From contig QHTP01000177.1 of NCBI GenBank assembly GCA_003220855.1, positions 1 through 7,787 of the forward strand: DNA of 7,787 nt. The letters are read 5' to 3'. The translations under genes were made by a program, and so were the position numbers. Within the stretch, counting starts at the first letter, position 1; every line of letters begins with the position of its first letter. Below are positions 1-5,426 of the stretch, one piece after another. The DNA is from Gemmatimonadota bacterium (lineage in GTDB: Bacteria; Gemmatimonadota; Gemmatimonadetes; Gemmatimonadales; GWC2-71-9). The notes beneath the pieces were generated by a model. The model was not told the DNA's origin and did not search any database. It was given only the letters and a program-made list of their open reading frames with translations.

Positions 1-308
1 AGCGGCTCGGAGGCGGCGAAATGGAAGTAGGTGAACACGACTTGACTCTTACGCATGCACGGCCACTCGGGCTCGATCGGCTCCTTGACCTTCACCACGA
101 TCTCGGCCCTGGCCCACACGTCCGCCGCCTTGGGCACGAGCGTGGCGCCGACCGCGCGATACGTCTCGTCCACGAACCCCGATCCGATCCCGGCGCCCTG
201 CTCCACCAGCACCGTGTGCCCGTCGCCCACCAGCGACTCGACCCCCGCCGGCACCAGCGCCACGCGGTGCTCGGCCGTCTTGATCTCTCTGGGGACCCCA
301 ACGATCAT
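1..308 (-). CDS. ald: Alanine dehydrogenase, N-terminal part (cut by window edge)
   Basis: Alanine dehydrogenase interconverts L-alanine and pyruvate plus ammonia with NAD(H) in the cytoplasm. The visible 102 residues begin MIVGVPREIK and match the family's N-terminal substrate domain: the VPREIK..E.RVAL opening with Arg15, the VKVKEP motif with Lys75, and FTYFHFAAS with His96. These three residues fall at the same numbers as the substrate-binding Arg and Lys and catalytic His known from the Mycobacterium tuberculosis enzyme. The NAD-binding Rossmann domain lies beyond the left edge. The ATG at 308 is chosen because GGAG (314-317) sits five bases upstream and the conserved N-terminus starts there. 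It follows the M16 peptidase gene on the same strand after 74 bases, most of them a 13-bp tandem array, and is probably co-transcribed with rpsO-pnp-M16. Family assignment is firm; the proteobacterial-type PntAA transhydrogenase subunit is related but less similar in this opening. Confidence 0.93.
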   Translation of the reverse strand, partial: MIVGVPREIKTAEHRVALVPAGVESLVGDGHTVLVEQGAGIGSGFVDETYRAVGATLVPKAADVWARAEIVVKVKEPIEPEWPCMRKSQVVFTYFHFAASEP

Positions 309-313
309 GGGCA

Positions 314-317
314 CTCC
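314..317 (-). promoter_or_regulatory. Ribosome binding site of ald
   Basis: GGAG on the minus strand, separated by five bases from the ATG at 306-308. It fixes the start of alanine dehydrogenase. It lies just after the 13-bp repeat array, so the array does not include the binding site. Confidence 0.6.
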
Positions 318-326
318 AGCCTAATG

Positions 327-378
327 TCTTTCCGTGACGTCGTTCCGTGACGTCTCTCCGTGACGCATTTCCGTGACG
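327..378 (-). repeat. 13-bp tandem repeat array, four units, in the M16-ald spacer
   Basis: Read on the minus strand, four head-to-tail units of exactly 13 bp (366-378, 353-365, 340-352, 327-339) share an invariant nine-base core CGTCACGGA followed by four variable bases (AATG, GAGA, ACGA, AAGA). A degenerate fifth unit may extend toward the M16 stop codon at 383-385. The array occupies 52 of the 74 spacer bases. Thirteen bases is not a multiple of three, nor of one helical turn. The unit is stop-free in three frames in the transcribed direction. No function is recognised; it could be a protein-binding iteron, an mRNA spacer element, or one copy of a dispersed genomic repeat. Confidence 0.9.
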
Positions 379-382
379 CCTC

Positions 383-1660
383 TCAGTCTTTGAGGCCTCT
401 CTCTTTGCCCAGCCAAACCACCGTCTGCCGCGCCGGATCGAAGAATTCAGCGGCGACCGTCGCGACTTCGTCTTCCGTGAGTCCTGCGACGGCTGCTACG
501 ACCTCGTCCAGACTGCGATACGGCTCGCCATAGATCGGAAAGCTCGCCAAACGATACATCCGGGCGGTGGGACTCTCCAGCGACAGCATCAGCTGACCCT
601 GCGTCTGTTGTTTCGCCTCGCCGAGCGCGGTACCGGCGAGCCCCTCGCGCGCGAGTTTGGCGTACTCGGCGCGAATCGCCGCCGCGGCCTGGGACGCCGT
701 CTTGGGTTGCGTCCCGACGTACACGCCCGCCACTCCCATCTCCCGATAGAAGCTCGTGAACGCGTAAATCGCGTACGCCAGGCCCAGCTCCTCCCGAATC
801 CGTTGGAACAGCCGGCTCGACATCCCGCCCCCGAACACGTTGCCGAGCACCAGCAGGGCGTACTTGCGGCGGTCGGCGTAGCGAACGGTGTCGGTGGCGA
901 ATACGATGTGCGTCTGAGCAGTGTCCTTCGTGTGGCGGGCTTCGGTACCGCGGACGGCAGGCGGAACCGAAATTGCGGACCTTTCCCCTTTCCCCTTTCC
1001 CCTTTCCCGACCATCCAGCCAGCCCTGCTGCCCTAGCTCCTCCAGCAGCTGCTCGTGGGTCAAGTTGCCGGCTGCGGCGATGACGCAGTTGGCCGGGAAA
1101 TACGCTCGCCCGTGTAGCTGCTTCAGATCGTCGGTCGAGAGCGCGCTGACGGTATCCCGCGTGCCCAGGATCGAATAGCCGTAGGAATGCTTGGGCCAGA
1201 GCGTCTGGTACACCAGATCGTACACCTGATCGTCCGGCGTATCCTCGACGGTGTTGATCTCCTCGAGCACCACGTTGCGCTCGAGCTCGAGATCGCTGGT
1301 TCGGAGCACGGGGTTGCGCACCAGGTCGGTGAGCACATCGAGCGCGCGCGGCAGGTCCGAATCGAGCACCCGCGCCTGGAACGCGGTGGTGTCGCGCGAG
1401 GTGTAGGCGTCGAGCGAGCCGCCGCGCGACTCGAGCGCCAGCGCGATCTCCTGCGCGCTGCGGCGCTCGGTGCCCTTGAACACCATGTGCTCGAGCAGGT
1501 GCGACACGCCCATCTTGGGGCGGGGCTCGTGGGCGCTGGCGCTGCGCACCCAGATGCCCACCGCCGCCGAGCGAACACTGGGCACCCGCTCGGACAAGAT
1601 GATCACGCCGGTCGGCGCGGTGGTCTGGAAGATGTCCCGGTCGAGCCGGACCGTCTCCAT
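383..1660 (-). CDS. M16 family zinc metallopeptidase (processing peptidase-like)
   Basis: A 425-residue protein of the pitrilysin/mitochondrial processing peptidase family, a usual length for bacterial single-chain M16B enzymes. The inverted zinc motif HxxEH is at residues 54-58 (HLLEH), followed by MVFKGTERR. The distal zinc-ligand glutamate is in VVLEEI (133-134). The C-terminal half carries FGGGMSSRLFQRIREELGLAY (about 276-296), the family's substrate-binding R/Y-type region. The second half lacks its own HxxEH, as expected for the structural repeat. There is no signal peptide, so it is probably cytoplasmic, degrading peptides or processing an unknown substrate. Its ATG (1658-1660) overlaps the pnp stop by one base (TGATG), implying coupled translation; pnp followed by an M16 gene is also known in Bacillus. 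Oddity: residues 217-227 are a Gly/Lys/Glu/Arg insert encoded by four heptamer repeats (982-1008), placed in the linker between the two halves. Confidence 0.92.
   Translation of the reverse strand: METVRLDRDIFQTTAPTGVIILSERVPSVRSAAVGIWVRSASAHEPRPKMGVSHLLEHMVFKGTERRSAQEIALALESRGGSLDAYTSRDTTAFQARVLDSDLPRALDVLTDLVRNPVLRTSDLELERNVVLEEINTVEDTPDDQVYDLVYQTLWPKHSYGYSILGTRDTVSALSTDDLKQLHGRAYFPANCVIAAAGNLTHEQLLEELGQQGWLDGRERGKGKGERSAISVPPAVRGTEARHTKDTAQTHIVFATDTVRYADRRKYALLVLGNVFGGGMSSRLFQRIREELGLAYAIYAFTSFYREMGVAGVYVGTQPKTASQAAAAIRAEYAKLAREGLAGTALGEAKQQTQGQLMLSLESPTARMYRLASFPIYGEPYRSLDEVVAAVAGLTEDEVATVAAEFFDPARQTVVWLGKERGLKD
982..1008 (-). repeat. Heptamer repeat (GGGAAAG)4 inside the M16 gene
   Basis: On the minus strand the tract is three perfect GGGGAAA units plus a partial one, giving four G-runs separated by AAA. 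It encodes a run of Gly, Lys, Glu and Arg (RERGKGKGER) within the M16 peptidase. It matches the three other tracts in the window in unit length, copy number and strand. It fits the canonical G-quadruplex pattern on the coding strand. Confidence 0.93.
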
Positions 1661-3765
1661 CAGTGCGAGCGCGCCGGTGCCGCCTCCGGCTTGTCCATCA
1701 GCGCCTTGCGGGAGAGCCGCATCCGGCCCCGCTCGTCCACCTCGAGCAGCTTCACGCGCACGTGGTCCCCCTTCTTCACCACGTCCTCCGTGCGCTCCGT
1801 GCGCCCGTGCTGCAGCTCGGAGATGTGCAGCAACCCCTCGACGCCCGGTATGATCTCGACGAACGCACCGAACGCCGTGGTGCTCTTCACCACGCCCTCG
1901 TAGATCTTCCCCACCTCGGGCTCCTGCACCAGCGCCTGGATCATGTCCCGCGCCCGTTCGCCACCTTCGCCTACCGCGGAGATGGTGACCATGCCGTTGT
2001 CGTCCACGTTAATCTCGGCCCCGGTCTGCTCCTGGATGCCGCGGATGGTCTTGCCCTTGGGCCCGATCAGATCGCCGATCTTGTCGGGGCGGATCTGGAT
2101 CGTGATGATGCGCGGCGCGTACTTGGACAGCTGCGAGCGCGGCTTCGGCATCACCTGATCCATGATGTCCAGGATGTGCAGCCGTGCCTGCTTCGCCTTC
2201 TCGAGCGCCTGGCTGATGATCTGGAAATCGAGGCCCTCGATCTTGATGTCCATCTGGATCGAGCTGACCCCCTGGCGCGTCCCCGCCACCTTGAAGTCCA
2301 TGTCGCCCAGATGATCCTCCGTGCCGAGGATGTCGGTGAGCACCGCGACCCGCTTGCCCTCCTTGATGAGCCCCATCGCCACACCGGCGCAGGCGGCGGT
2401 CATCGGCACGCCCGCATCGAACAGCGCCAGCGAGCCGCCGCACACCGTGGCCATCGACGACGAGCCGTTCGACTCGAGGATGTCGGACACGATGCGGAGG
2501 GTGTAGGGGAACTGCTCGTACGGCGGGAGCAACGCCTGCAGCGCCCGCTCGGCGAGCGCCCCGTGTCCGACCTCACGCCGTGAGGTCCCGCGGATCGGCT
2601 TCACTTCGCCGGTCGAGAACGGCGGGAAGTTGTAGTGCAGCATGAACGACTTGGTGGTCTCTTGCGCCACGTCGATCGAGTCGATGCGCTGCTCGTCCCG
2701 CGTGGTGCCGAGGGTTACCGAGACCAGCGCCTGCGTCTGCCCGCGCGTGAACAGCGCCGAGCCGTGCGTACGGGGCAAGACCCCGACCTCGCAGCTGATG
2801 GGGCGCACGGTGTCCAGGTCGCGCCCGTCCACCCGCTCGCTGTGCGTCAGTACCTGCTCCCGCATCGTGCGGTACTCGATCTCTTCGATCGTGTTCGCGA
2901 CGTCCTTCACGTTCTCGGGGAACTCCGCCGCGAGCTGGTCCTGAATGGTCGCCTTGAGTGCAGCCAGGGCCTGCGCCCGCTCCGACTTCTCGGGCAGGTT
3001 GAGGGCCTCCGACACCCGGGCCTCCGCGAGCTGCTTCACGCGGCTCACGAGTCCCGCCGGCGGCTCCAGCTTGGTCCACTCCATCTTGGGCTGGCGCATC
3101 TCGGCCACGAGCTCCTGCGTCGCCTCGAGCAATTCGCGGATGCCCTTGTGCGCCACCTCGAGGCCCTTCACGATCTCGGCCTCGGTCAGCTCCAGCGCTC
3201 CGCCCTCGACCATCACGATCGAGTCCGCCGAGCCCGACACCACCATGTCCACGTCGGAGAACTCGAGCTGCTGGAACGTCGGATTGAGGATCCACGCGCC
3301 TTCCACCCGGCCCACCCGCACCGCGGCGATGGGGCCGTTCCACGGCACCTGGGACATCGTGAGGGCCGCGGAGGCCGCCGTCACGCCCAGCACGTCGGCG
3401 TCGTTCTCCTGGTCCGCCGATAAGACGTAGATGAAGACCTGGACCTCGTTCTTGAAGCCTTCGGGGAAGAGCGGACGGACCGAGCGATCGGTGACGCGCG
3501 CCGACAGGATCTCCTCGTCGGAGGGACGACCCTCGCGCTTCAGGAAGCCGCCCGGGATCTTGCCGGCGGCATAGCTCTTCTCGCGGTATTCGACGGTCAG
3601 GGGAAAGAACGGGAGGGTCGAGACGTTGTCCGACACCGTCACCGCCGCCAGCACGACCGTCTCCCCGAACTGCAAGAGGCACGAGCCGGCCGCCTGCTTG
3701 GCCAGCCGTCCCGCCTCGAGCTTCAGGGTGCGGCCGGCGAAATTGCGTTCGACGTGTTTCACCAT
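1660..3765 (-). CDS. pnp: Polynucleotide phosphorylase (PNPase)
   Basis: A 3'-to-5' phosphorolytic exoribonuclease that degrades mRNA to nucleoside diphosphates, working as a trimer in the cytoplasm, often within a degradosome. The 701 residues match the usual length and order: first RNase PH domain (about 10-150, with PGGFLKREGRPSDEEIL and DRSVRPLFPEGF), helical linker (about 150-300), second RNase PH domain (about 310-540), KH domain (about 555-610, GPKGKTIRGI at 568-577) and S1 domain (about 618-690, AFGAFVEIIPGVEGLLHISEL). Catalytic and phosphate-binding elements are intact: GSSS at 434-437, and Asp484, Asp490 and Lys492 in ILGTEDHLGDMDFK, equivalent to E. coli Asp486, Asp492 and Lys494. 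ATG at 3763-3765 is preceded by a modest AGG. It follows rpsO after a spacer with a strong hairpin, the classic rpsO-pnp arrangement, and overlaps the M16 start by one base. No heptamer insert is present. Confidence 0.98.
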   Translation of the reverse strand: MVKHVERNFAGRTLKLEAGRLAKQAAGSCLLQFGETVVLAAVTVSDNVSTLPFFPLTVEYREKSYAAGKIPGGFLKREGRPSDEEILSARVTDRSVRPLFPEGFKNEVQVFIYVLSADQENDADVLGVTAASAALTMSQVPWNGPIAAVRVGRVEGAWILNPTFQQLEFSDVDMVVSGSADSIVMVEGGALELTEAEIVKGLEVAHKGIRELLEATQELVAEMRQPKMEWTKLEPPAGLVSRVKQLAEARVSEALNLPEKSERAQALAALKATIQDQLAAEFPENVKDVANTIEEIEYRTMREQVLTHSERVDGRDLDTVRPISCEVGVLPRTHGSALFTRGQTQALVSVTLGTTRDEQRIDSIDVAQETTKSFMLHYNFPPFSTGEVKPIRGTSRREVGHGALAERALQALLPPYEQFPYTLRIVSDILESNGSSSMATVCGGSLALFDAGVPMTAACAGVAMGLIKEGKRVAVLTDILGTEDHLGDMDFKVAGTRQGVSSIQMDIKIEGLDFQIISQALEKAKQARLHILDIMDQVMPKPRSQLSKYAPRIITIQIRPDKIGDLIGPKGKTIRGIQEQTGAEINVDDNGMVTISAVGEGGERARDMIQALVQEPEVGKIYEGVVKSTTAFGAFVEIIPGVEGLLHISELQHGRTERTEDVVKKGDHVRVKLLEVDERGRMRLSRKALMDKPEAAPARSH

Positions 3766-3797
3766 ATTGCCTGTCTAGAGCACAAAGAAATGCGCGA

Positions 3798-3824
3798 GGC
3801 GCCCCGGTGCTCTTCCGGGGCGCC
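3798..3824 (-). terminator. GC hairpin between rpsO and pnp (attenuator, terminator or processing site)
   Basis: Perfect 10-bp inverted repeat, GGCGCCCCGG at 3798-3807 and CCGGGGCGCC at 3815-3824, with a 7-base loop. On the minus strand it lies 19 bases after the rpsO stop and about 32 bases before the pnp start. The following sequence has only a weak, delayed T tract (ATTTCTTT), so it is a poor intrinsic terminator. It may be a leaky one reducing pnp expression, or a processing/stability hairpin. In E. coli the pnp leader hairpin is cut by RNase III and PNPase autoregulates there; position suggests a similar role, but this is inference. Confidence 0.7.
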
Positions 3825-3843
3825 CAACGCGACGCCAGCGGTA

Positions 3844-4101
3844 TTAATGGCGGAGACCCAGCTCGTCGATGAGCTGCCGATACCGCTCCAGGTCGTTGCG
3901 CTTCAGGTACTCGAGCAGGCGCCTGCGCTGCGACACCATGCGCAGCAGGCCGCGCTGCCCGTGAAAGTCCTTGGCGTGGACCCGGAAGTGGTCGGTGAGG
4001 GAGTTGATCCGCTCGGTGAGCAGCGCGATCTGGACCGGGGCCGACCCCGTATCGCCCTCGTGCCGCCCGTACTTCCTGACCGGCGTCGTCTTGTCGTACA
4101 T
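3844..4101 (-). CDS. rpsO: 30S ribosomal protein S15
   Basis: An 85-residue primary 16S rRNA-binding protein of the small subunit platform that also contacts 23S rRNA in an intersubunit bridge. The family's features are all visible: GDTGSAPVQIALLTERI (about 16-32), the loop HAKDFHGQRGLLRMVSQRRRLLEYL (about 42-66, including the H..D..SRRGL-like rRNA-binding region) and the C-terminal helix LERYRQLIDELGLRH. Length is within a few residues of the usual 88-89. The ATG at 4099-4101 has only a weak AGGG (4113-4116) eleven bases upstream; S15 often represses its own translation through leader structure, which would suit a weak site, but the leader here was not folded. It leads the rpsO-pnp-M16-ald block. 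Confidence 0.98.
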   Translation of the reverse strand: MYDKTTPVRKYGRHEGDTGSAPVQIALLTERINSLTDHFRVHAKDFHGQRGLLRMVSQRRRLLEYLKRNDLERYRQLIDELGLRH

Positions 4102-4169
4102 CTGTTCTAGTTCCCTAATTATTGTGAGCGCAGTAACTTAGACCACCGACACCGGTTTGTAAAGCCCTC
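4102..4169. promoter_or_regulatory. Divergent intergenic region, rpsO and kinase promoters
   Basis: The 68 bases between the two divergent start codons are clearly A/T-richer than the flanking genes. For the rpsO direction (minus) TTTACA at 4158-4163 is a good -35 match, followed after exactly 17 bases by TAAGTT at 4135-4140, a moderate -10 match keeping the key T, A and final T. Transcription would begin near 4128, leaving a leader of about 27 bases. The -10 lies in a partial palindrome (AGTAACTTAGAC), and a weak plus-strand -10 TAACTT (4134-4139) overlaps it with only a poor -35. The two promoters may therefore compete. No transcript data support this. Confidence 0.45.
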
Positions 4170-5063
4170 GTGACCCACACGCCCCCCGCCCCCTCGCCCA
4201 CCGACCTGGTCGGCCGCACCGTCGGCCCCTACGACTTGGAGCGCCTGCTCGGCCAGGGCGGCTTCGCCTGGGTGTTCCGCGGCCGCGAGCTCGACGGCAC
4301 GCCCGTCGCCGTGAAGGTCCTCATGCCGCGCTACGCCGGCGACCCGCAGTTCGAGCGCCGCTTCCGCAACGAGGCCGAGACCGCGGCGCAGCTCAAGCAC
4401 CCCAACATCATCCGCATCCGCTTCGTGGCTCGCTCGGGCAACTACGTGTACTTCGGGATGGATCTGTGCGCCGATTCGCTCGCCGCCCGGCTCGAGCGCG
4501 AGGGTCCGCTCCCCGAAGCGGACATCCTGCGCATCACGGGCGACGTGGCCCAGGGGCTGCGCTTCGCCCACGACCAGGGCGTGATCCACCGCGACTTGAA
4601 GCCCGACAATATCCTGCTTCACTCCGACGGCAGCGCCGTGATCTCGGACTTCGGCATCGCGCGCGCCCTCTCTGGCTACGTCGCCTCCACCGGCGTGAAC
4701 ATGACGATCGGGACGCCGCAGTACCTGTCTCCCGAGCAGGCCCAGGGCCGCCCGCTCGACGCGCGCCTGGACTTCTACGCCCTCGGCGTCACGCTCTTCA
4801 AGGCGGCGACGGGAGAGGTGCCGTTCTCGTCGAGCGACTGGTTCGAGCTGGCGCGCATGCACGTGGAGGACGCGCCGCCCTCGCTCCGCAAGAAGCGGCC
4901 GGAGCTGTCCAAGCGGTTCGAGCGCGTGGTGATGAAGTGCCTGGCGAAGCATCCCGACGATCGCTACCGCGACGCCGCGGAGCTGCTGGATGATCTCAGT
5001 GGGAAGGACGGGACGGCGAAACCGGGGCTGCTGCAGCGCTTGCGACGCTGGTGGTCAGGCTGA
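4170..5063 (+). CDS. Soluble Hanks-type serine/threonine protein kinase
   Basis: A 297-residue protein that is almost entirely a bacterial Ser/Thr kinase catalytic domain (about 18-275). Visible motifs in order: glycine loop GQGGFAWV (28-35), ATP-binding Lys49 in VAVKV, helix-C Glu68 (FRNEAE), catalytic loop HRDLKPDN (140-147), magnesium motif DFG (160-162), activation segment ending GTPQYLSPEQ (181-190), the DFYALG helix-F motif (201-206, Asp201) and Arg265 near DDRYRDA. All catalytic residues are intact, so it should be active. It lacks a transmembrane segment and sensor domain; the tail is short, basic and aromatic (LLQRLRRWWSG). The GTG start is chosen because it precedes the kinase fold by about 14 residues, but no ribosome binding site is seen. 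It diverges from rpsO and converges on the small gene, with a 9-bp tail overlap. Substrate unknown; housekeeping neighbours give no clue. Confidence 0.93.
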   Translation: MTHTPPAPSPTDLVGRTVGPYDLERLLGQGGFAWVFRGRELDGTPVAVKVLMPRYAGDPQFERRFRNEAETAAQLKHPNIIRIRFVARSGNYVYFGMDLCADSLAARLEREGPLPEADILRITGDVAQGLRFAHDQGVIHRDLKPDNILLHSDGSAVISDFGIARALSGYVASTGVNMTIGTPQYLSPEQAQGRPLDARLDFYALGVTLFKAATGEVPFSSSDWFELARMHVEDAPPSLRKKRPELSKRFERVVMKCLAKHPDDRYRDAAELLDDLSGKDGTAKPGLLQRLRRWWSG

Positions 5064-5426
5064 CCTGAAGAATCGGCGGATCCAAGACCAGAGGCCAGTG
5101 GCGTTCGTGGGCTCCACATTTCCCGCTTCCCCATTCCCCATTCCCGTCAGTACGGCCTCCGCCGCCTCTCTCAGCTGCGCCTCGTACTCGCGGGGAAACG
5201 GCCGCTCCGCGAGCCTGATCTCGAACCCCGCCCCGCCCGCCACGATCCCAAGCTCCACGATCCCCGGCGAGGCGCGATCGATCACATCGATCAGGGGCCG
5301 TAACGTTTCCCTTTTCCCGTTTCCCCTTTCCGCGTAGTACGCCGCCGCCACGGCGATGACAATGCGCTCGGCTTTGACCCGCCCCGCGACGAAGCCCTCC
5401 AGCTCCTGCCTAACGCTTGAAGACAT
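5055..5426 (-). CDS. Hypothetical protein with two heptamer-encoded inserts
   Basis: I do not recognise this 123-residue protein. Its codons show strong G/C preference at third positions outside the repeats, and its ATG overlaps the end of rseP by 17 bases, so it is likely a real, translationally coupled gene. Residues 1-32 (ending IVIAVAAAYYAE) and 43-95 (including LRPLIDVIDRASPGIVELG and a helical REYEAQLREAAEAVL) look like a soluble alpha/beta core; the stretch IVIAVAAAYYA is hydrophobic but short for a membrane segment. Two short tracts interrupt it: ERGNGKRET near 33-41 and GMGNGEAGN near 97-105, each from about four heptamers. The first insert brings a TTA codon, rare in this GC-rich DNA. 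The tail WSWIRRFFRSA is basic and aromatic, possibly membrane-touching. The stop overlaps the kinase gene by 9 bp. Coexpression with dxr-rseP suggests, without proof, an envelope role. Confidence 0.78.
   Translation of the reverse strand: MSSSVRQELEGFVAGRVKAERIVIAVAAAYYAERGNGKRETLRPLIDVIDRASPGIVELGIVAGGAGFEIRLAERPFPREYEAQLREAAEAVLTGMGNGEAGNVEPTNATGLWSWIRRFFRSA
5119..5146 (-). repeat. Heptamer repeat near the 3' end of the hypothetical gene
   Basis: Four exact 7-bp periods, read on the minus strand as CGGGAAT, GGGGAAT, GGGGAAG and CGGGAAA (5140-5146 down to 5119-5125). The coding product is TGMGNGEAGN. Four runs of at least three G separated by three or four bases fit the G-quadruplex pattern on the coding strand. 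The A-to-T and A-to-G changes at the last unit position show the element tolerates divergence there. Confidence 0.88.
5305..5332 (-). repeat. Heptamer repeat in the middle of the hypothetical gene
   Basis: Four exact 7-bp periods on the minus strand: CGGAAAG, GGGAAAC, GGGAAAA and GGGAAAC (5326-5332 down to 5305-5311). It encodes ERGNGKRET. Only three runs reach three G, the first unit having two, so its quadruplex potential is weaker than in the other tracts. Confidence 0.88.

Noticed and set aside
1663..2583. Plus-strand open frame opposite pnp
   Set aside because: Shadow of pnp with biased Arg/His/Leu composition and no recognisable domain.
3600..3617. G-rich plus-strand stretch (GGGGAAAGAACGGGAGGG) resembling a heptamer tract
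   Set aside because: It lacks 7-bp periodicity, lies on the antisense strand of pnp, and encodes the conserved PNPase sequence LPFFPLT, so it is ordinary coding sequence.
4119..4952. Long open frame (277 codons) antisense to the kinase
   Set aside because: It mirrors the kinase codons in GC-rich DNA, has His/Arg/Ala-biased composition, and crosses the rpsO-kinase promoter region; the kinase motifs on the other strand are unambiguous.
5000..5028. GGGAAGGACGGG stretch near the kinase 3' end, possibly a decayed heptamer tract
   Set aside because: No regular 7-bp spacing and only three G-runs; it is a Gly/Lys linker (GKDGTAKPG) before the tail. A decayed copy cannot be excluded but is not supported.
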